A stretch of DNA of 64,000 nucleotides from Paractinoplanes aksuensis (GTDB lineage: Bacteria > Actinomycetota > Actinomycetes > Mycobacteriales > Micromonosporaceae): the NCBI RefSeq assembly GCF_024137025.1, contig NZ_JAMYJR010000003.1:528925-592924 (forward strand), in the 5' to 3' direction. A program made the translations under genes and the position numbers. The notes beneath the pieces were generated by a model. It saw only the letters and a program-made list of their open reading frames with translations. It had not been told where the DNA came from and did not search any database. Of this stretch, positions 17,545-25,743 are shown piece after piece. Numbering within the stretch: the first letter of the stretch is position 1; each line of letters starts with the position of its first letter.

Positions 17545-18304
17545 CCTTGGGCCGGGTGCGCACGAGCAGGCGGTCGTAGGCCTCGACCAGCTGCGGTCCG
17601 GGGCCCAGGCCCAGTTCGTCGACCAGCCGGCGGCGGACCTCGCGGAACGTGTGCATCGCCTCGGCCTGGCGGCCGTCGGAGGCCAGGGCCAGCAGCAGTC
17701 GGGCCTGCAGGCCCTCGTCGAGCGGGTTGAGCACCGCGGCCTGGCGCAGCGCGGGCAGCACCATCCGGACCGGGCCGCCGCGCTGAGCCGCGTCGGCCGC
17801 CTCGCGGGTCACCTGCCAGCGCTCGGCCTCGACGGCCAGGAAGCTGGGGTGGTCCATCTCGAGTTCGGCCGCGCACCGGCCGTGCCACAGCGACAGGGCG
17901 GTGGCGTAGCGCCGTACGGCGACCGCGGGGTCGTCGGTGCGCCGGGCCTCGGCGGCCAGCCGGCGGAACCGGAGCAGGTCGAAGTTGTGCTCGTCGACCA
18001 GCAGCCGGTAGCCCGAGGCCTGCCGGATCAGATGGTCGCCGGTGGCTCGTACGGGAAGCTCGGGTTCCAGGACGCGGCGCAGCACCCCGATGTGCCGGTG
18101 CACCACGTTGACGGCGCTGACCGGCGGGTCATCGCCCCACAGAGTGTCCACCATCTCCGACAAACCGACCGTCGTCCCCGCTCCGGCCAGCAGCAGCGCC
18201 AGGATTGTCCGAGGCTGCCGTCCGCCCAGCTCGAGGTCGACCGCGCCGCGCCGGACGCGTACCGCGCCCAACAGGCAGAACCGCAAGTCAGGGTCTCGAT
18301 CCAT
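17519..18304 (-). CDS. SARP/AfsR-type transcriptional regulator (DNA-binding plus BTAD)
   Basis: The N-terminal OmpR-like winged helix covers residues 8-100 (LLGAVRVRRGAVDLELGGRQPRTILALLL ahead of the helix ending in HRHIGVLRRVLEP). A bacterial transcriptional activation domain follows at about 105-250. The length of 261 residues matches small SARPs that activate secondary metabolism or local genes. There is no ATPase domain. The protein ends in CSSCGR, a CxxC pair not part of the family core. No biosynthetic cluster is beside it, so the target is unknown. Confidence 0.88.
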   Translation of the reverse strand: MDRDPDLRFCLLGAVRVRRGAVDLELGGRQPRTILALLLAGAGTTVGLSEMVDTLWGDDPPVSAVNVVHRHIGVLRRVLEPELPVRATGDHLIRQASGYRLLVDEHNFDLLRFRRLAAEARRTDDPAVAVRRYATALSLWHGRCAAELEMDHPSFLAVEAERWQVTREAADAAQRGGPVRMVLPALRQAAVLNPLDEGLQARLLLALASDGRQAEAMHTFREVRRRLVDELGLGPGPQLVEAYDRLLVRTRPKVTCSSCGR

Positions 18305-18356
18305 GAGTCAACCCTGCCGTCGCAGTCATGACCCAATCATCAGTCGGGTGACTGCG

Positions 18357-19127
18357 TCATGCCGTCCGGCATGTGCCGCGCGCCACTTCGCTCAAGGGCG
18401 AGGTGCCCAAGGCGTCCAGAACCAGAGCGGTCACGTACGGATCGGTCGGCAGCTCGCCGTGGGCCGTGCGCGCGGCCGGGCAGATGCTCTGCAACGGCAG
18501 GTTGACGGCGCCGTCCAGGCGGGCCGAGTCGGGCGGCAGCACGGTCTCGTCGTTCTCGGTCCAGATCGACAGCCACGGCAGCCGGCCCGGCAGGTCGCCG
18601 TCGATGCTGTCGAGCAGGTCGCTGCCGGGCGCCAGTTCCTGACAGGCTTGTGGACACTGAGCCGCATTCCCGAACCGGGCGCCCAGCCCGGCCAGCCGGG
18701 TGCCGTGCAGCGGCGAGCCCAGCGAGACCACCCGCCGCGCCCGTTCAGCGCCGTCGTGGCGCTCGATCCAGAGCCGGGCCACCACCCCGCCGGCCGAGTA
18801 GCCGACCACGTCGACCGAGGGCGCCCCGGCGTCCATCGCATCGCGCACGGCCGTATCGAGCAGGCCGGCTTGTTCCTCGAGCGAGCCGGTGCCGTCGCCG
18901 GGCAGGGTCAGCACGGTCGCCGTCCGGCCCTCGGCCCGCAGACGCTCGGCCAGCCGGCTCAGGCCGGTGCGGTTACCGCCGTAGCCGGGCACGAGCAGCA
19001 CGGGGCCGGGCCGGGCCTGATCGGGCCGGGGCCCGTCGTCGTCCGCGCCGCCGACCAGGCGCACTCCCACCAGGGTCAGCAGCAGGAGCACCACGGCGCC
19101 GGCCACGGCCGGCCACAGGTACCGCAC
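18357..19127 (-). CDS. Secreted or membrane-anchored lipase/alpha-beta hydrolase
   Basis: An N-terminal hydrophobic helix (residues 6-27) can act as anchor or uncleaved signal. It is followed by an alpha/beta-hydrolase with oxyanion stretch VPGYGGN at 46-52, nucleophile elbow GYSAGG with S111, LGSPLHGT near 145 and a late His in RTAHGELPTDPYV. Two Cys pairs in the outer part support export. It resembles class II triacylglycerol lipases/esterases. It starts with GTG seven bases after the sigma gene, so the two genes form an operon. Confidence 0.85.
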   Translation of the reverse strand: MRYLWPAVAGAVVLLLLTLVGVRLVGGADDDGPRPDQARPGPVLLVPGYGGNRTGLSRLAERLRAEGRTATVLTLPGDGTGSLEEQAGLLDTAVRDAMDAGAPSVDVVGYSAGGVVARLWIERHDGAERARRVVSLGSPLHGTRLAGLGARFGNAAQCPQACQELAPGSDLLDSIDGDLPGRLPWLSIWTENDETVLPPDSARLDGAVNLPLQSICPAARTAHGELPTDPYVTALVLDALGTSPLSEVARGTCRTA

Positions 19128-19134
19128 CGCATCA

Positions 19135-19743
19135 TCATGCGGCAGCGGGCCGCGCCGATTCAGGCGTTCGGGCCAGCCCGGCCAGGGGTCGCGGGTCTCC
19201 GGTCCGGGCGGTGTGCCGGAACGCCGCCAGCAGGGCCCGGTGCTCGTCGCGCGGCACCGGGCGGTCCGGCCCGGCGGCCAGCCGGCGGCGGGCCCGGTTG
19301 ACCAGCTGCCGGGTGTGCGCCTCAGTGATGCCGAGCAGGACCCCGATCTGGCGGTACGGCAGCTCGAAGGCCTCGCGCAGCGTGTACGCGACCCGGGCCC
19401 GCGGCTCGAGCCGGGCCACCAGCAGCGCCAGCGCCGTCCGCAACTCGTCGGCCGCGGCCGCCCGGTCGGCGGGGTCGGCCGACGGCTCGGGCGGCAGCAC
19501 GGCCGGCGTGAGGGCCGACGTCGGCCTCTGCTGGGCTCGGTTGATCGACAGATGGACGGTGGTCCGCGACAGGTAGGCCGACGGGTCGAGCACAGTGTTG
19601 TGGTCGACCCGCTGCCACCGCAGCCACGCGTCCTGCACGACGTCCTCGGCCTCGGCCCCCGCGATGCGGGTGGCGATGCGCATCAGGCGGTCGCGCACCA
19701 CGAGGAAGTCGGTCAATGGACGGGTCTCGAGCACGGCCGGCAT
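19135..19743 (-). CDS. SigJ-like ECF sigma factor with a truncated C-terminal domain
   Basis: Sigma region 2 covers residues 14-75 (GAEAEDVVQDAWLRWQRV). Region 4 covers about 103-155 (LPYRQIGVLLGITEAHTRQLVNRARRRL). After it comes EHRALLAAFRHTARTGDPRP followed by LAGLA, which looks like the first helix of the SnoaL-like domain that ECF41/SigJ proteins carry to control their own activity. Here the protein ends soon after, at 202 residues, so that domain is cut short. A good ribosome site GGGGAGG precedes the ATG. It is co-transcribed with the lipase gene. Confidence 0.85.
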   Translation of the reverse strand: MPAVLETRPLTDFLVVRDRLMRIATRIAGAEAEDVVQDAWLRWQRVDHNTVLDPSAYLSRTTVHLSINRAQQRPTSALTPAVLPPEPSADPADRAAAADELRTALALLVARLEPRARVAYTLREAFELPYRQIGVLLGITEAHTRQLVNRARRRLAAGPDRPVPRDEHRALLAAFRHTARTGDPRPLAGLARTPESARPAAA

Positions 19744-19838
19744 GAGTCCTCCCCGGGTCGGTTCCGATGTCGGAGCCGACGCTAGGGAGGGTCAATGCCG
19801 AACGAGTTACTCGCCGGGCGCGATCTCCGCGGCGAAGG

Positions 19839-20789
19839 TCAGGGCAGCAGCTGATCGAGGGTCGGGGGCTTGGTGAAGATGCCGTCGCGCTGGCCGAGCT
19901 GGGCCACCCGCTCCAGCGACCGCCGGTTGATGTCCTCGGGCCAGCTGGGCAGGATCATCGCGATGCGGACGGTGTCGTTGATCTGGGTGTACGTGCCGAC
20001 GACGTCGCGGACCTCCTCCGGGTGGTCGGCCGCGTAGCGCATCGACTCCTTGATGGCCTCGGTGAAGTCGGTGACCAGCTCGGGTTTCGCGGCCATCGTG
20101 CCCTGGCTGGTGAAGTACAGAGCGACGGTCAGGTCGGGCGCGGTGTCCACGAAGTTGGAGGCCAGGATCTGCCCGCCCTGCGTCAGCACCGCGCTCAGCG
20201 CCGGCTCGACCACCCAGGCCGCGTCCACTTTGCCCGCCTGCAGAGCGCCCGGCATCTCGGGGAACGGCATCGCCTGGAACTGCAGGTTGCCGGCGTCGCC
20301 GCCGGCCCGCCGCACCGATTGGCGTACGGTCGTGTCGCCCAGATTCTTCAACGTGTTGACGGCGATCCGCCTGCCGGCCAGGTCGCGGGCCGAACGGATC
20401 TTGCTGCCGTCGGGCACCACGATGGCCGAGAAGTCGCGCCCGGCCCGGCCGTTCGAGGCCACGCCGCTGGCCACCGCCTTGAGCGGGGCGCCACCGGACT
20501 GCGCGGCCATCAGCGAGGTCACGTTGCTGAACCCGAACTGGTACTTGCCGCCGAGCACCCCCTCGACGATCGGCGCGCCGCCCTGCTCGGGGGTGAGCGC
20601 CAGGTCGATGCCGCGCTTGGTGAAGAAGCCCTTCTGCTTACCCAGGTAGATCGGCGCCACGTCGATGATGGGGATGACGCCGACGCTCACCTTTGTGCCG
20701 GCGGTCGCCACCGCCTTCTTGTCGTCGGAGCAGGCAGACCCGGCGAGGACCAGGACGACGGCGGTGGCGGCGGCGAGGATCCGGCGCAT
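19839..20789 (-). CDS. ABC transporter substrate-binding lipoprotein (SsuA/THI5-like)
   Basis: A lipobox LAGSAC with lipid-accepting C20 follows a short signal peptide. The mature part is an NMT1/THI5-like periplasmic binding protein: VGVIPIIDVAPIYLGKQKGFF at the start of the fold, GGKYQFGFSN near 85, and hinge segments GKVDAAWVVEPAL. Members bind sulfonates, nitrate, taurine or pyrimidine precursors. No permease or ATPase gene is next to it, so it is an orphan binding protein relying on a distant transporter. The ligand is unknown. Confidence 0.88.
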   Translation of the reverse strand: MRRILAAATAVVLVLAGSACSDDKKAVATAGTKVSVGVIPIIDVAPIYLGKQKGFFTKRGIDLALTPEQGGAPIVEGVLGGKYQFGFSNVTSLMAAQSGGAPLKAVASGVASNGRAGRDFSAIVVPDGSKIRSARDLAGRRIAVNTLKNLGDTTVRQSVRRAGGDAGNLQFQAMPFPEMPGALQAGKVDAAWVVEPALSAVLTQGGQILASNFVDTAPDLTVALYFTSQGTMAAKPELVTDFTEAIKESMRYAADHPEEVRDVVGTYTQINDTVRIAMILPSWPEDINRRSLERVAQLGQRDGIFTKPPTLDQLLP

Positions 20790-20807
20790 GGTGTGCCCTT
20801 TCGGCTA

Positions 20808-20827
20808 CGCGGCGCAACTGCGCCGCG
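20808..20827. promoter_or_regulatory. Perfect palindrome upstream of the binding-protein gene
   Basis: A 20-base symmetrical site with nine-base arms (CGCGGCGCA with TGCGCCGCG) around AC, 19 bases before the start codon of the lipoprotein gene. The position fits an operator overlapping the promoter or 5' leader. Confidence 0.4.
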
Positions 20828-20904
20828 CGCAATTTACCGGATCAAGCGCGCCAGAGCCTCAGGCGGAAAGGGAAATCTAAATGTCTGCCCGTCCGTCGCG
20901 GGGC

Positions 20905-21624
20905 TCAGCCCGCTGCGGCCAGCTTCTTCAGGGCCGCGGCCGGGTTGGTGGTCAGCGGGGCGCCGTGGCCGGGCAGGATCGTGCGGACGTCGAGGGCGGC
21001 CAGCTTCCGGATCGAGGCCACGGCCGTCGTCATGTCCTCGCTGTACTGCGGGTCGGGGCCGACCAGGCCGTCGGTCGTGGTGCGCAGCGCGTCCCCGGCG
21101 ACCAGCGTGCCGGTGGACGGATCGAAGATCGCGATGTGCCCGGCGGTGTGGCCCGGCGTGCCGATCACCTGCAGGCCGAAGACCTCGTCGCCGTCCTTGA
21201 GCGCGGTCAGCGGCCGGGCCGACTGGATCGAGGAGACGTCGGCCTCGCCCGTGTAGAACTTGGCCGCCGTGGCCAGGGGCTGGACGTCACCGAGCCCGCC
21301 GGCGTGATCGTCGTGCTTGTGGGTCATCACCACATGGCGTACGGCCGGGAAGCTGCTGCCGGCCTCGGTGAGCCCTTTCCCGATGGCGTCGCCCGAGCCC
21401 GGCACGCCCAGGTCGACGATCGCCGCCTCGGCGCCGCGGATCAACAGGTATGCCGACACGAAGGAGAGATCGACCCGTTGCCAGGTGCCGGAGCCGGCCG
21501 GGCCCGACGAGGCAGAGGCGGGCGGGCCGTTCGACGGCGCCGCGGAATCCGAGCAGGCGGAGAGCACGGCCACGCCGAGCACACCCGAGCCCGCGGTGAA
21601 CAGAAGTCTTCGACTGATTCCCAT
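20905..21624 (-). CDS. Metallo-beta-lactamase-fold hydrolase, Tat-type lipoprotein
   Basis: ATG 21624 gives the N-terminus GISRRLLFTAG, a twin-arginine-like signal, followed by the lipobox LSAC (C24). The zinc motif THKHDDH is at residues 101-107, with later metal ligands in GTPGHTAGH, VAGD and LPGHG. This is the complete MBL set, as in glyoxalase II-like or quorum-quenching hydrolases. It should act outside the membrane. It is divergent from the LLM oxidoreductase gene. Substrate unknown. Confidence 0.88.
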   Translation of the reverse strand: MGISRRLLFTAGSGVLGVAVLSACSDSAAPSNGPPASASSGPAGSGTWQRVDLSFVSAYLLIRGAEAAIVDLGVPGSGDAIGKGLTEAGSSFPAVRHVVMTHKHDDHAGGLGDVQPLATAAKFYTGEADVSSIQSARPLTALKDGDEVFGLQVIGTPGHTAGHIAIFDPSTGTLVAGDALRTTTDGLVGPDPQYSEDMTTAVASIRKLAALDVRTILPGHGAPLTTNPAAALKKLAAAG

Positions 21625-21683
21625 GCCCCATCGTCCGCCCATCGGCCGGTGATCGCACGGGTTCCCGGCGGCCGATCCTGGGT

Positions 21684-22652
21684 ATGGCCCTGCGCATGAC
21701 GGAGTACGGAATCCATGCCTCCCACGAGCAGATCCCGCCCGCCGAGTTGCTCGCCGCCGTGGTGGCCGCGGAACGCGCCGGCTTCGACGCGGCGATGTGC
21801 TCAGATCATTTCTCGCCGTGGAGCCGGCGGCAGGGCGAGTCCGCCTTCGCCTGGTCGTGGCTCGGCGCCGCGTTGCAGGCGACCAATCTGTCGTTCGGCG
21901 TCGTGAACGCGCCGGGCCAGCGGTACCACCCGGCGATCATCGCGCAGGCCATCGGCACCCTGGGCGCGATGTATCCGGGCCGGTTCTGGGCCGCGCTGGG
22001 CAGCGGCGAGTACAGCAACGAGCACATCACCGGCGAGCCCTGGCCGCGCAAGGAGGTGCGCGAGGCCCGGCTGCTCGAATGTGTCGACGTCATGCGCGAC
22101 CTCCTGGCCGGCGAGGAGGTCACCCGCGACGGCCTGGTCAAGGTCGACCGGGCCCGGCTCTGGACCCGGCCCGAGGTGTCCCCGCCGCTGATCGGGGCCG
22201 CGGTGAGCACGAAGACGGCGGCCTGGTGCGCGCGCTGGGCCGATGGGCTGGTCACAGTCAACGCGCCCGAGGACCACCTGCGCTCGATGATCTCGTCGTA
22301 CCGGGACGCCGGCGGCCGCGGGCCGATCAGCCTGCAGGTGCACCTGAGCTGGGCGCCGGCGCAGCACGAGGCCGAGGCGATCGCGCACGACCAGTGGCGC
22401 AGCAACATCTTCGCCCCGCCGGTGTGCTGGGACCTCGAGACGGTCGACCACTTCGACGTGGTCAGCGAGAACGTGACCGTCGAGCAGGTCGGGAAGGTCG
22501 TGAACATCTCGGCCGACCTGGAGGAGCACATCGAGAAGCTCCGGGGGTACGCCGCCCTCGGCTTCGACCGCATATATCTGCATCACGTGGGGCAGGACCT
22601 GACGCCGTTCATCGAGACGTTCGGGTCCAAGGTCCTGCCCGCCCTGCGGTGA
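21684..22652 (+). CDS. LLM-class flavin-dependent oxidoreductase (TIGR03885-like)
   Basis: The TIM-barrel luciferase-like protein has the subgroup-typical opening YGIHASHEQIPP, CSDHFSPWSRRQGESAFAW near 37-55 and the VNAPGQRYHPAIIAQA block near 75. These match the TIGR03885 group, described as probably using FMN rather than F420. ATG 21696, four codons inside, matches the usual family start and is an alternative. The stop is one base from the end of the convergent lipoprotein gene. The substrate is not known. Confidence 0.9.
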   Translation: MALRMTEYGIHASHEQIPPAELLAAVVAAERAGFDAAMCSDHFSPWSRRQGESAFAWSWLGAALQATNLSFGVVNAPGQRYHPAIIAQAIGTLGAMYPGRFWAALGSGEYSNEHITGEPWPRKEVREARLLECVDVMRDLLAGEEVTRDGLVKVDRARLWTRPEVSPPLIGAAVSTKTAAWCARWADGLVTVNAPEDHLRSMISSYRDAGGRGPISLQVHLSWAPAQHEAEAIAHDQWRSNIFAPPVCWDLETVDHFDVVSENVTVEQVGKVVNISADLEEHIEKLRGYAALGFDRIYLHHVGQDLTPFIETFGSKVLPALR

Positions 22653-22653
22653 A

Positions 22654-23169
22654 CTAGCTGGCGTTGACGCTGCAATCGCCGCGGAACTGGTAGGTCGTCG
22701 TGTTGACCTTCGTACCGCCGACGTAGTCGATCTGCATGCCCGAGGCCGAGCCGTCGAGCGTGCCGCTGCGGCTCACCACGAGCAGCAGGTTGGCCTGCTC
22801 GCCGGCGTGGATCGTGGCGTTCTCGGCCGGCACCCGGAACTCCCAGGTCGGGTTGGCCGCGGGGGGATAGTTGGCGTTGCCGATCGGGGTCCGCCCGCCG
22901 GCCAGCGGCACGATGAACGCCTTGCCCGCCTTGACGCCCTTGGCGCCGGCCAGCCCGATCTTCTGGACGACCAGGTCTGAGTTGGCCGGCGCGCGCAGCA
23001 CGTCGCCGAGAATCATGGAAGCACCTTCGGGCGTACGGACGCACTGAGTGACCGGGTCACCGCCGAACGCCAGCTCGTCACCGCCGTCCGAACCACACGC
23101 GGTCACGCCGACCGCCAGAAGAACACCGAGCGTGGCCAGGCCACAACGCCGAATCATGGTCGGGGACAA
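22654..23169 (-). CDS. Putative lipoprotein of unknown function
   Basis: A signal peptide with lipobox VTAC (Cys near residue 25) precedes about 145 residues of beta-rich sequence, with one later Cys pair (QCVRTPEG and RGDCS). No enzymatic motif is seen. ATG 23157 is an internal alternative start giving a more usual signal length. The gene is monocistronic. Expected location: outer face of the membrane. Confidence 0.7.
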   Translation of the reverse strand: MSPTMIRRCGLATLGVLLAVGVTACGSDGGDELAFGGDPVTQCVRTPEGASMILGDVLRAPANSDLVVQKIGLAGAKGVKAGKAFIVPLAGGRTPIGNANYPPAANPTWEFRVPAENATIHAGEQANLLLVVSRSGTLDGSASGMQIDYVGGTKVNTTTYQFRGDCSVNAS

Positions 23170-23217
23170 TATTGGCCGTTTGTTACGGGTTGATCTCGGT
23201 GCGTAATAATTTTTTCC

Positions 23218-23316
23218 ATGCCGATCTGGCTGCGGATTCCGTCGTGGACGGTCGCCCGCACTGACGTTTTCCGGGGCGTCCGAACCGCATATGGTCAGAC
23301 CTTCCGGAGCACGTAA
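23218..23316 (+). CDS. Candidate small ORF (32 residues) coupled to the methyltransferase gene
   Basis: ATG 23218 opens 32 codons ending in TAA, whose last A is the first base of the downstream ATG (TAATG), a classic translational coupling junction. The peptide is MPIWLRIPSW at its start, with Trp and Arg residues and no homology I recognise. No clear ribosome site precedes it and the upstream DNA is AT-rich, so a leaderless message is possible. It may be only chance. Confidence 0.25.
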   Translation: MPIWLRIPSWTVARTDVFRGVRTAYGQTFRST

Positions 23317-24116
23317 TGATGATCGTCGTGGTCTGGCGCAAGTACCTCCTGATTCCCCGGCTCACCCTGGCCGCGCTCGGCGCGCCGCGCTCGCAGTCGC
23401 GCGCGTGGGAACGCTACTGGGCCGGTGTCGCCCGCACCGGGCCCGGCGGTGACGTGCTGTGGGAGGCCGACGAGCCGGCCGAGAACGAACTGCTGGCCGC
23501 GGTGCTGAGCCGGCATGCCGACCCGGCCCGGCCGATGGTCGACCTCGGGTGCGGGTCGGGCCGTCAGACGTACGCGCTGACGGGTTTCGCCTCTCGGGTC
23601 GTCGGCATCGACGGGTCGGCGGCGGCGGTCGCCCGGGCCTCGGGCGCGTTCGCCGGTGTCACCTTCCGGGTGGCCGACATCGCGTCACCCGGACTGGGGG
23701 ACCGGCTGCACGGCGAACTGGGTGACGCCAACGTGCACATCCGGGGCGTGCTGCACGTGCTGGACGACGATTCCCGTCGTGCGGTCGCCGCCAATATCGT
23801 CGCGTTGCTGGGCGAGAGCGGGACGCTGTATCTGAGCGAGACCAACCACACCGGCGACCCGCTCGACTACCTGCTCGACCAGGGCGCCCGGCCGACCCGC
23901 CTGCCGCCGCTGGTGCACCGGCTGATCAGCGCCGGCGTTCGGGCGCCGCGCCGGTTCGGGGCCGAGGAGGTCACCGCGATCTTCCCCGATGATGCCTGGC
24001 GGGTGCTCGAGCAGGGCGCCACCGAGGTGTACGGGGTCCCGCTGGAACCGGGCGGGCCGGTCCAGCGGATTCCCGCGTGGTACGCCGCGGTCAGGACGCG
24101 GCGCCCCCGTCCGTGA
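23316..24116 (+). CDS. Class I SAM-dependent methyltransferase
   Basis: The SAM-binding motif I is MVDLGCGSGRQT near residues 73-84, with motif II acidic residue in VVGIDGSAAAV and a motif III-like VADIASPGL. The N-terminus (MMIVVVWRKYLLIPRL) is hydrophobic and unusual for the fold, so a membrane-associated start or a later true start is possible. The 3' end overlaps the convergent LCP gene by 26 bases. Substrate unknown. Confidence 0.85.
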   Translation: MMIVVVWRKYLLIPRLTLAALGAPRSQSRAWERYWAGVARTGPGGDVLWEADEPAENELLAAVLSRHADPARPMVDLGCGSGRQTYALTGFASRVVGIDGSAAAVARASGAFAGVTFRVADIASPGLGDRLHGELGDANVHIRGVLHVLDDDSRRAVAANIVALLGESGTLYLSETNHTGDPLDYLLDQGARPTRLPPLVHRLISAGVRAPRRFGAEEVTAIFPDDAWRVLEQGATEVYGVPLEPGGPVQRIPAWYAAVRTRRPRP

Positions 24117-25290
24117 TCACGTTCTCCGGGTGACGCAGCAGGAACTCGGGCAGCTTGTCGGCCGAGGTCGCCTCGAACAGGGCCCGGGTGTCGTCGCTGA
24201 TCGCCTCGCCCCCGTTGCCGCCGTTGAACGTGCCGCCATTGGTCTTGATCGGGATCAGGTCGCCCGCGGCCAGGCCCTTGAGCCCGAAGATGAAGTTGTC
24301 GACCGGCACGCCGTTGGTGTCCATCTTGAGTGACTTGCCCGCGGCGGCCAGGATCTTGGCGACCTTGGACGGGTTGCCCATGATGCCGGCGCTGCTGGCC
24401 TTCTTGGCCATCGCGCGCAGCAGCTGCTGCTGGTGCCGCTGGCGGTCGTAGTCACCGTTGGACGAGTGGCGCAGACGTGAGAACTCGAGGGCCTCCCACG
24501 GCGCCATGTTGCGGCAGCCCTTCTTGAAGACCAGGGCGTCGCGCGGCTTGCTCTTCGGGTCGGCGCCGTGCGCGTACTCGATCTTGCCGTTCTTGACCAG
24601 GTAGTGGCTCGACCACATCTCTTTGTCGACGCAGAGGTGCACGCCGCCCATGGCCTCGAGGATGCCCTTGAAGCCGTTGAAGTCGATGACCATGACGCCG
24701 TCGAACTCGATGCCGGTCAGCTCGTGGATGGCCTTGGTCGCCATCTTGGCGCCGCCCTGCCAGCCGTGCCCGTTCTGCGACCCGAACAGGTAGGCGGCGT
24801 TGATCTTGGTGGTCTGCTCGCGAACGCCCAGCTCCTCGTCGGCCGGGATCTTGGCCACGGTGTCACGGGGGATCGAGATCATGTACGCCTTGTCGTGCGA
24901 GGCGGTGATGTGCAGGATCAGGATCGTGTCCGACCGGGACTCGCCGTCACCCCAGCCGGTGCGGGTGTCGAGCCCGAGCAGCAGCATGTTCATCGCGCCC
25001 TTGGGCAGCTGACCCGCCTTGGCGTTCGTGTTGCCCAGCCCGCCCGCGGCGCTCAGCACCGACGAGGTGGTCTGGATGTTCGAGGTGAGCTGACCGAGGA
25101 AGTATTTGACGCTCACGAGGCCGCCGACACCGACCAACGCCATGATGACGCCGAACGTGGTGAGCAGTTTCGCCCAGAGCGGCGCTTTCGGGCGCTTCGA
25201 CTTCTTCTTGCCGGTTCCGCCGCCACCCTGCGCATTGCGCTGGCCCGGGCGGGCGTCGCGATCGCCTCTCATGGCGGTCCCAGCCGGCAT
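24091..25290 (-). CDS. LytR-CpsA-Psr (LCP) family cell-wall ligase
   Basis: A basic cytosolic tail (residues 1-35), one membrane helix (about 36-60) and an extracellular LCP domain are visible. The domain has MLLLGLDTR near 100 and SRSDTILILHI near 115, where the R/D pair binds metal and phosphate. It continues with MISIPRDT near 135, INAAYLFG near 165 and a Cys pair in HLCVDKE and KKGCRNM. LCP enzymes transfer lipid-linked polymers such as teichoic acid, arabinogalactan or capsule to peptidoglycan. ATG 25290 has GGGAG upstream; a TTG at 25329 would add 13 residues. Confidence 0.92.
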   Translation of the reverse strand: MPAGTAMRGDRDARPGQRNAQGGGGTGKKKSKRPKAPLWAKLLTTFGVIMALVGVGGLVSVKYFLGQLTSNIQTTSSVLSAAGGLGNTNAKAGQLPKGAMNMLLLGLDTRTGWGDGESRSDTILILHITASHDKAYMISIPRDTVAKIPADEELGVREQTTKINAAYLFGSQNGHGWQGGAKMATKAIHELTGIEFDGVMVIDFNGFKGILEAMGGVHLCVDKEMWSSHYLVKNGKIEYAHGADPKSKPRDALVFKKGCRNMAPWEALEFSRLRHSSNGDYDRQRHQQQLLRAMAKKASSAGIMGNPSKVAKILAAAGKSLKMDTNGVPVDNFIFGLKGLAAGDLIPIKTNGGTFNGGNGGEAISDDTRALFEATSADKLPEFLLRHPENVITDGGAAS

Positions 25291-25696
25291 ATGTGGTAGC
25301 TCCCTCGTGTGACGCGGTGCGTTTGGCAACGCGCCGGGCTCAACGCCGTCAGAACAGATATATGGTCACGATCTATTAGTCAACCCCGCTGGACGCGGGG
25401 TGACGCCGTGACGACTTTTCGAATTCAAAAGACCAGATTTCGGTACGCAGCGTAGCGATCCGAGCGCGCCGAGACGCCTTCCCATTATTCGACGGGCGTC
25501 AAATGGTTGCCCACCCCGTTGTCCGATTCGCGGGCTTTCTGATCTTCGACTGATAGCGACTCCCACACTTTCTGGGAATTGCCTGAACGCCATTCCGCAT
25601 GCGCCTGTGGACAACGCGATTCCGGCCCCGGCCCTTTCGGCTACGGTGGGGCCCGCCCCCAGGTCGGGCGGGGTGGGCACGATGGGGCGGCAGCAG
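25291..25696. other. Intergenic stretch without a gene
   Basis: About 400 bases between the divergent end of the LCP promoter region and the terminator of the trypsin gene. It is less GC-rich near 25350-25450 (ATATATGG, ACTTTTCGAATTCAAAAG), suiting promoters of the LCP gene. A small hairpin with GC-rich arms is centred near 25394. I see no convincing coding sequence in either strand. Confidence 0.6.
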
Positions 25697-25732
25697 AAAA
25701 CCCGGGACCGGCGGGTGAGCCGGCCCCGGGTT
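25697..25732 (-). terminator. Rho-independent terminator of the trypsin-like protease gene
   Basis: On the minus strand a stem of 8 bp plus 5 bp (25725-25732 with 25699-25706, and 25719-25723 with 25708-25712, one mismatch between) with a six-base loop is followed by TTTT (25700-25697). It is placed 12 bases after the protease stop. Confidence 0.8.
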
Positions 25733-25743
25733 CTCCGGGAGGG

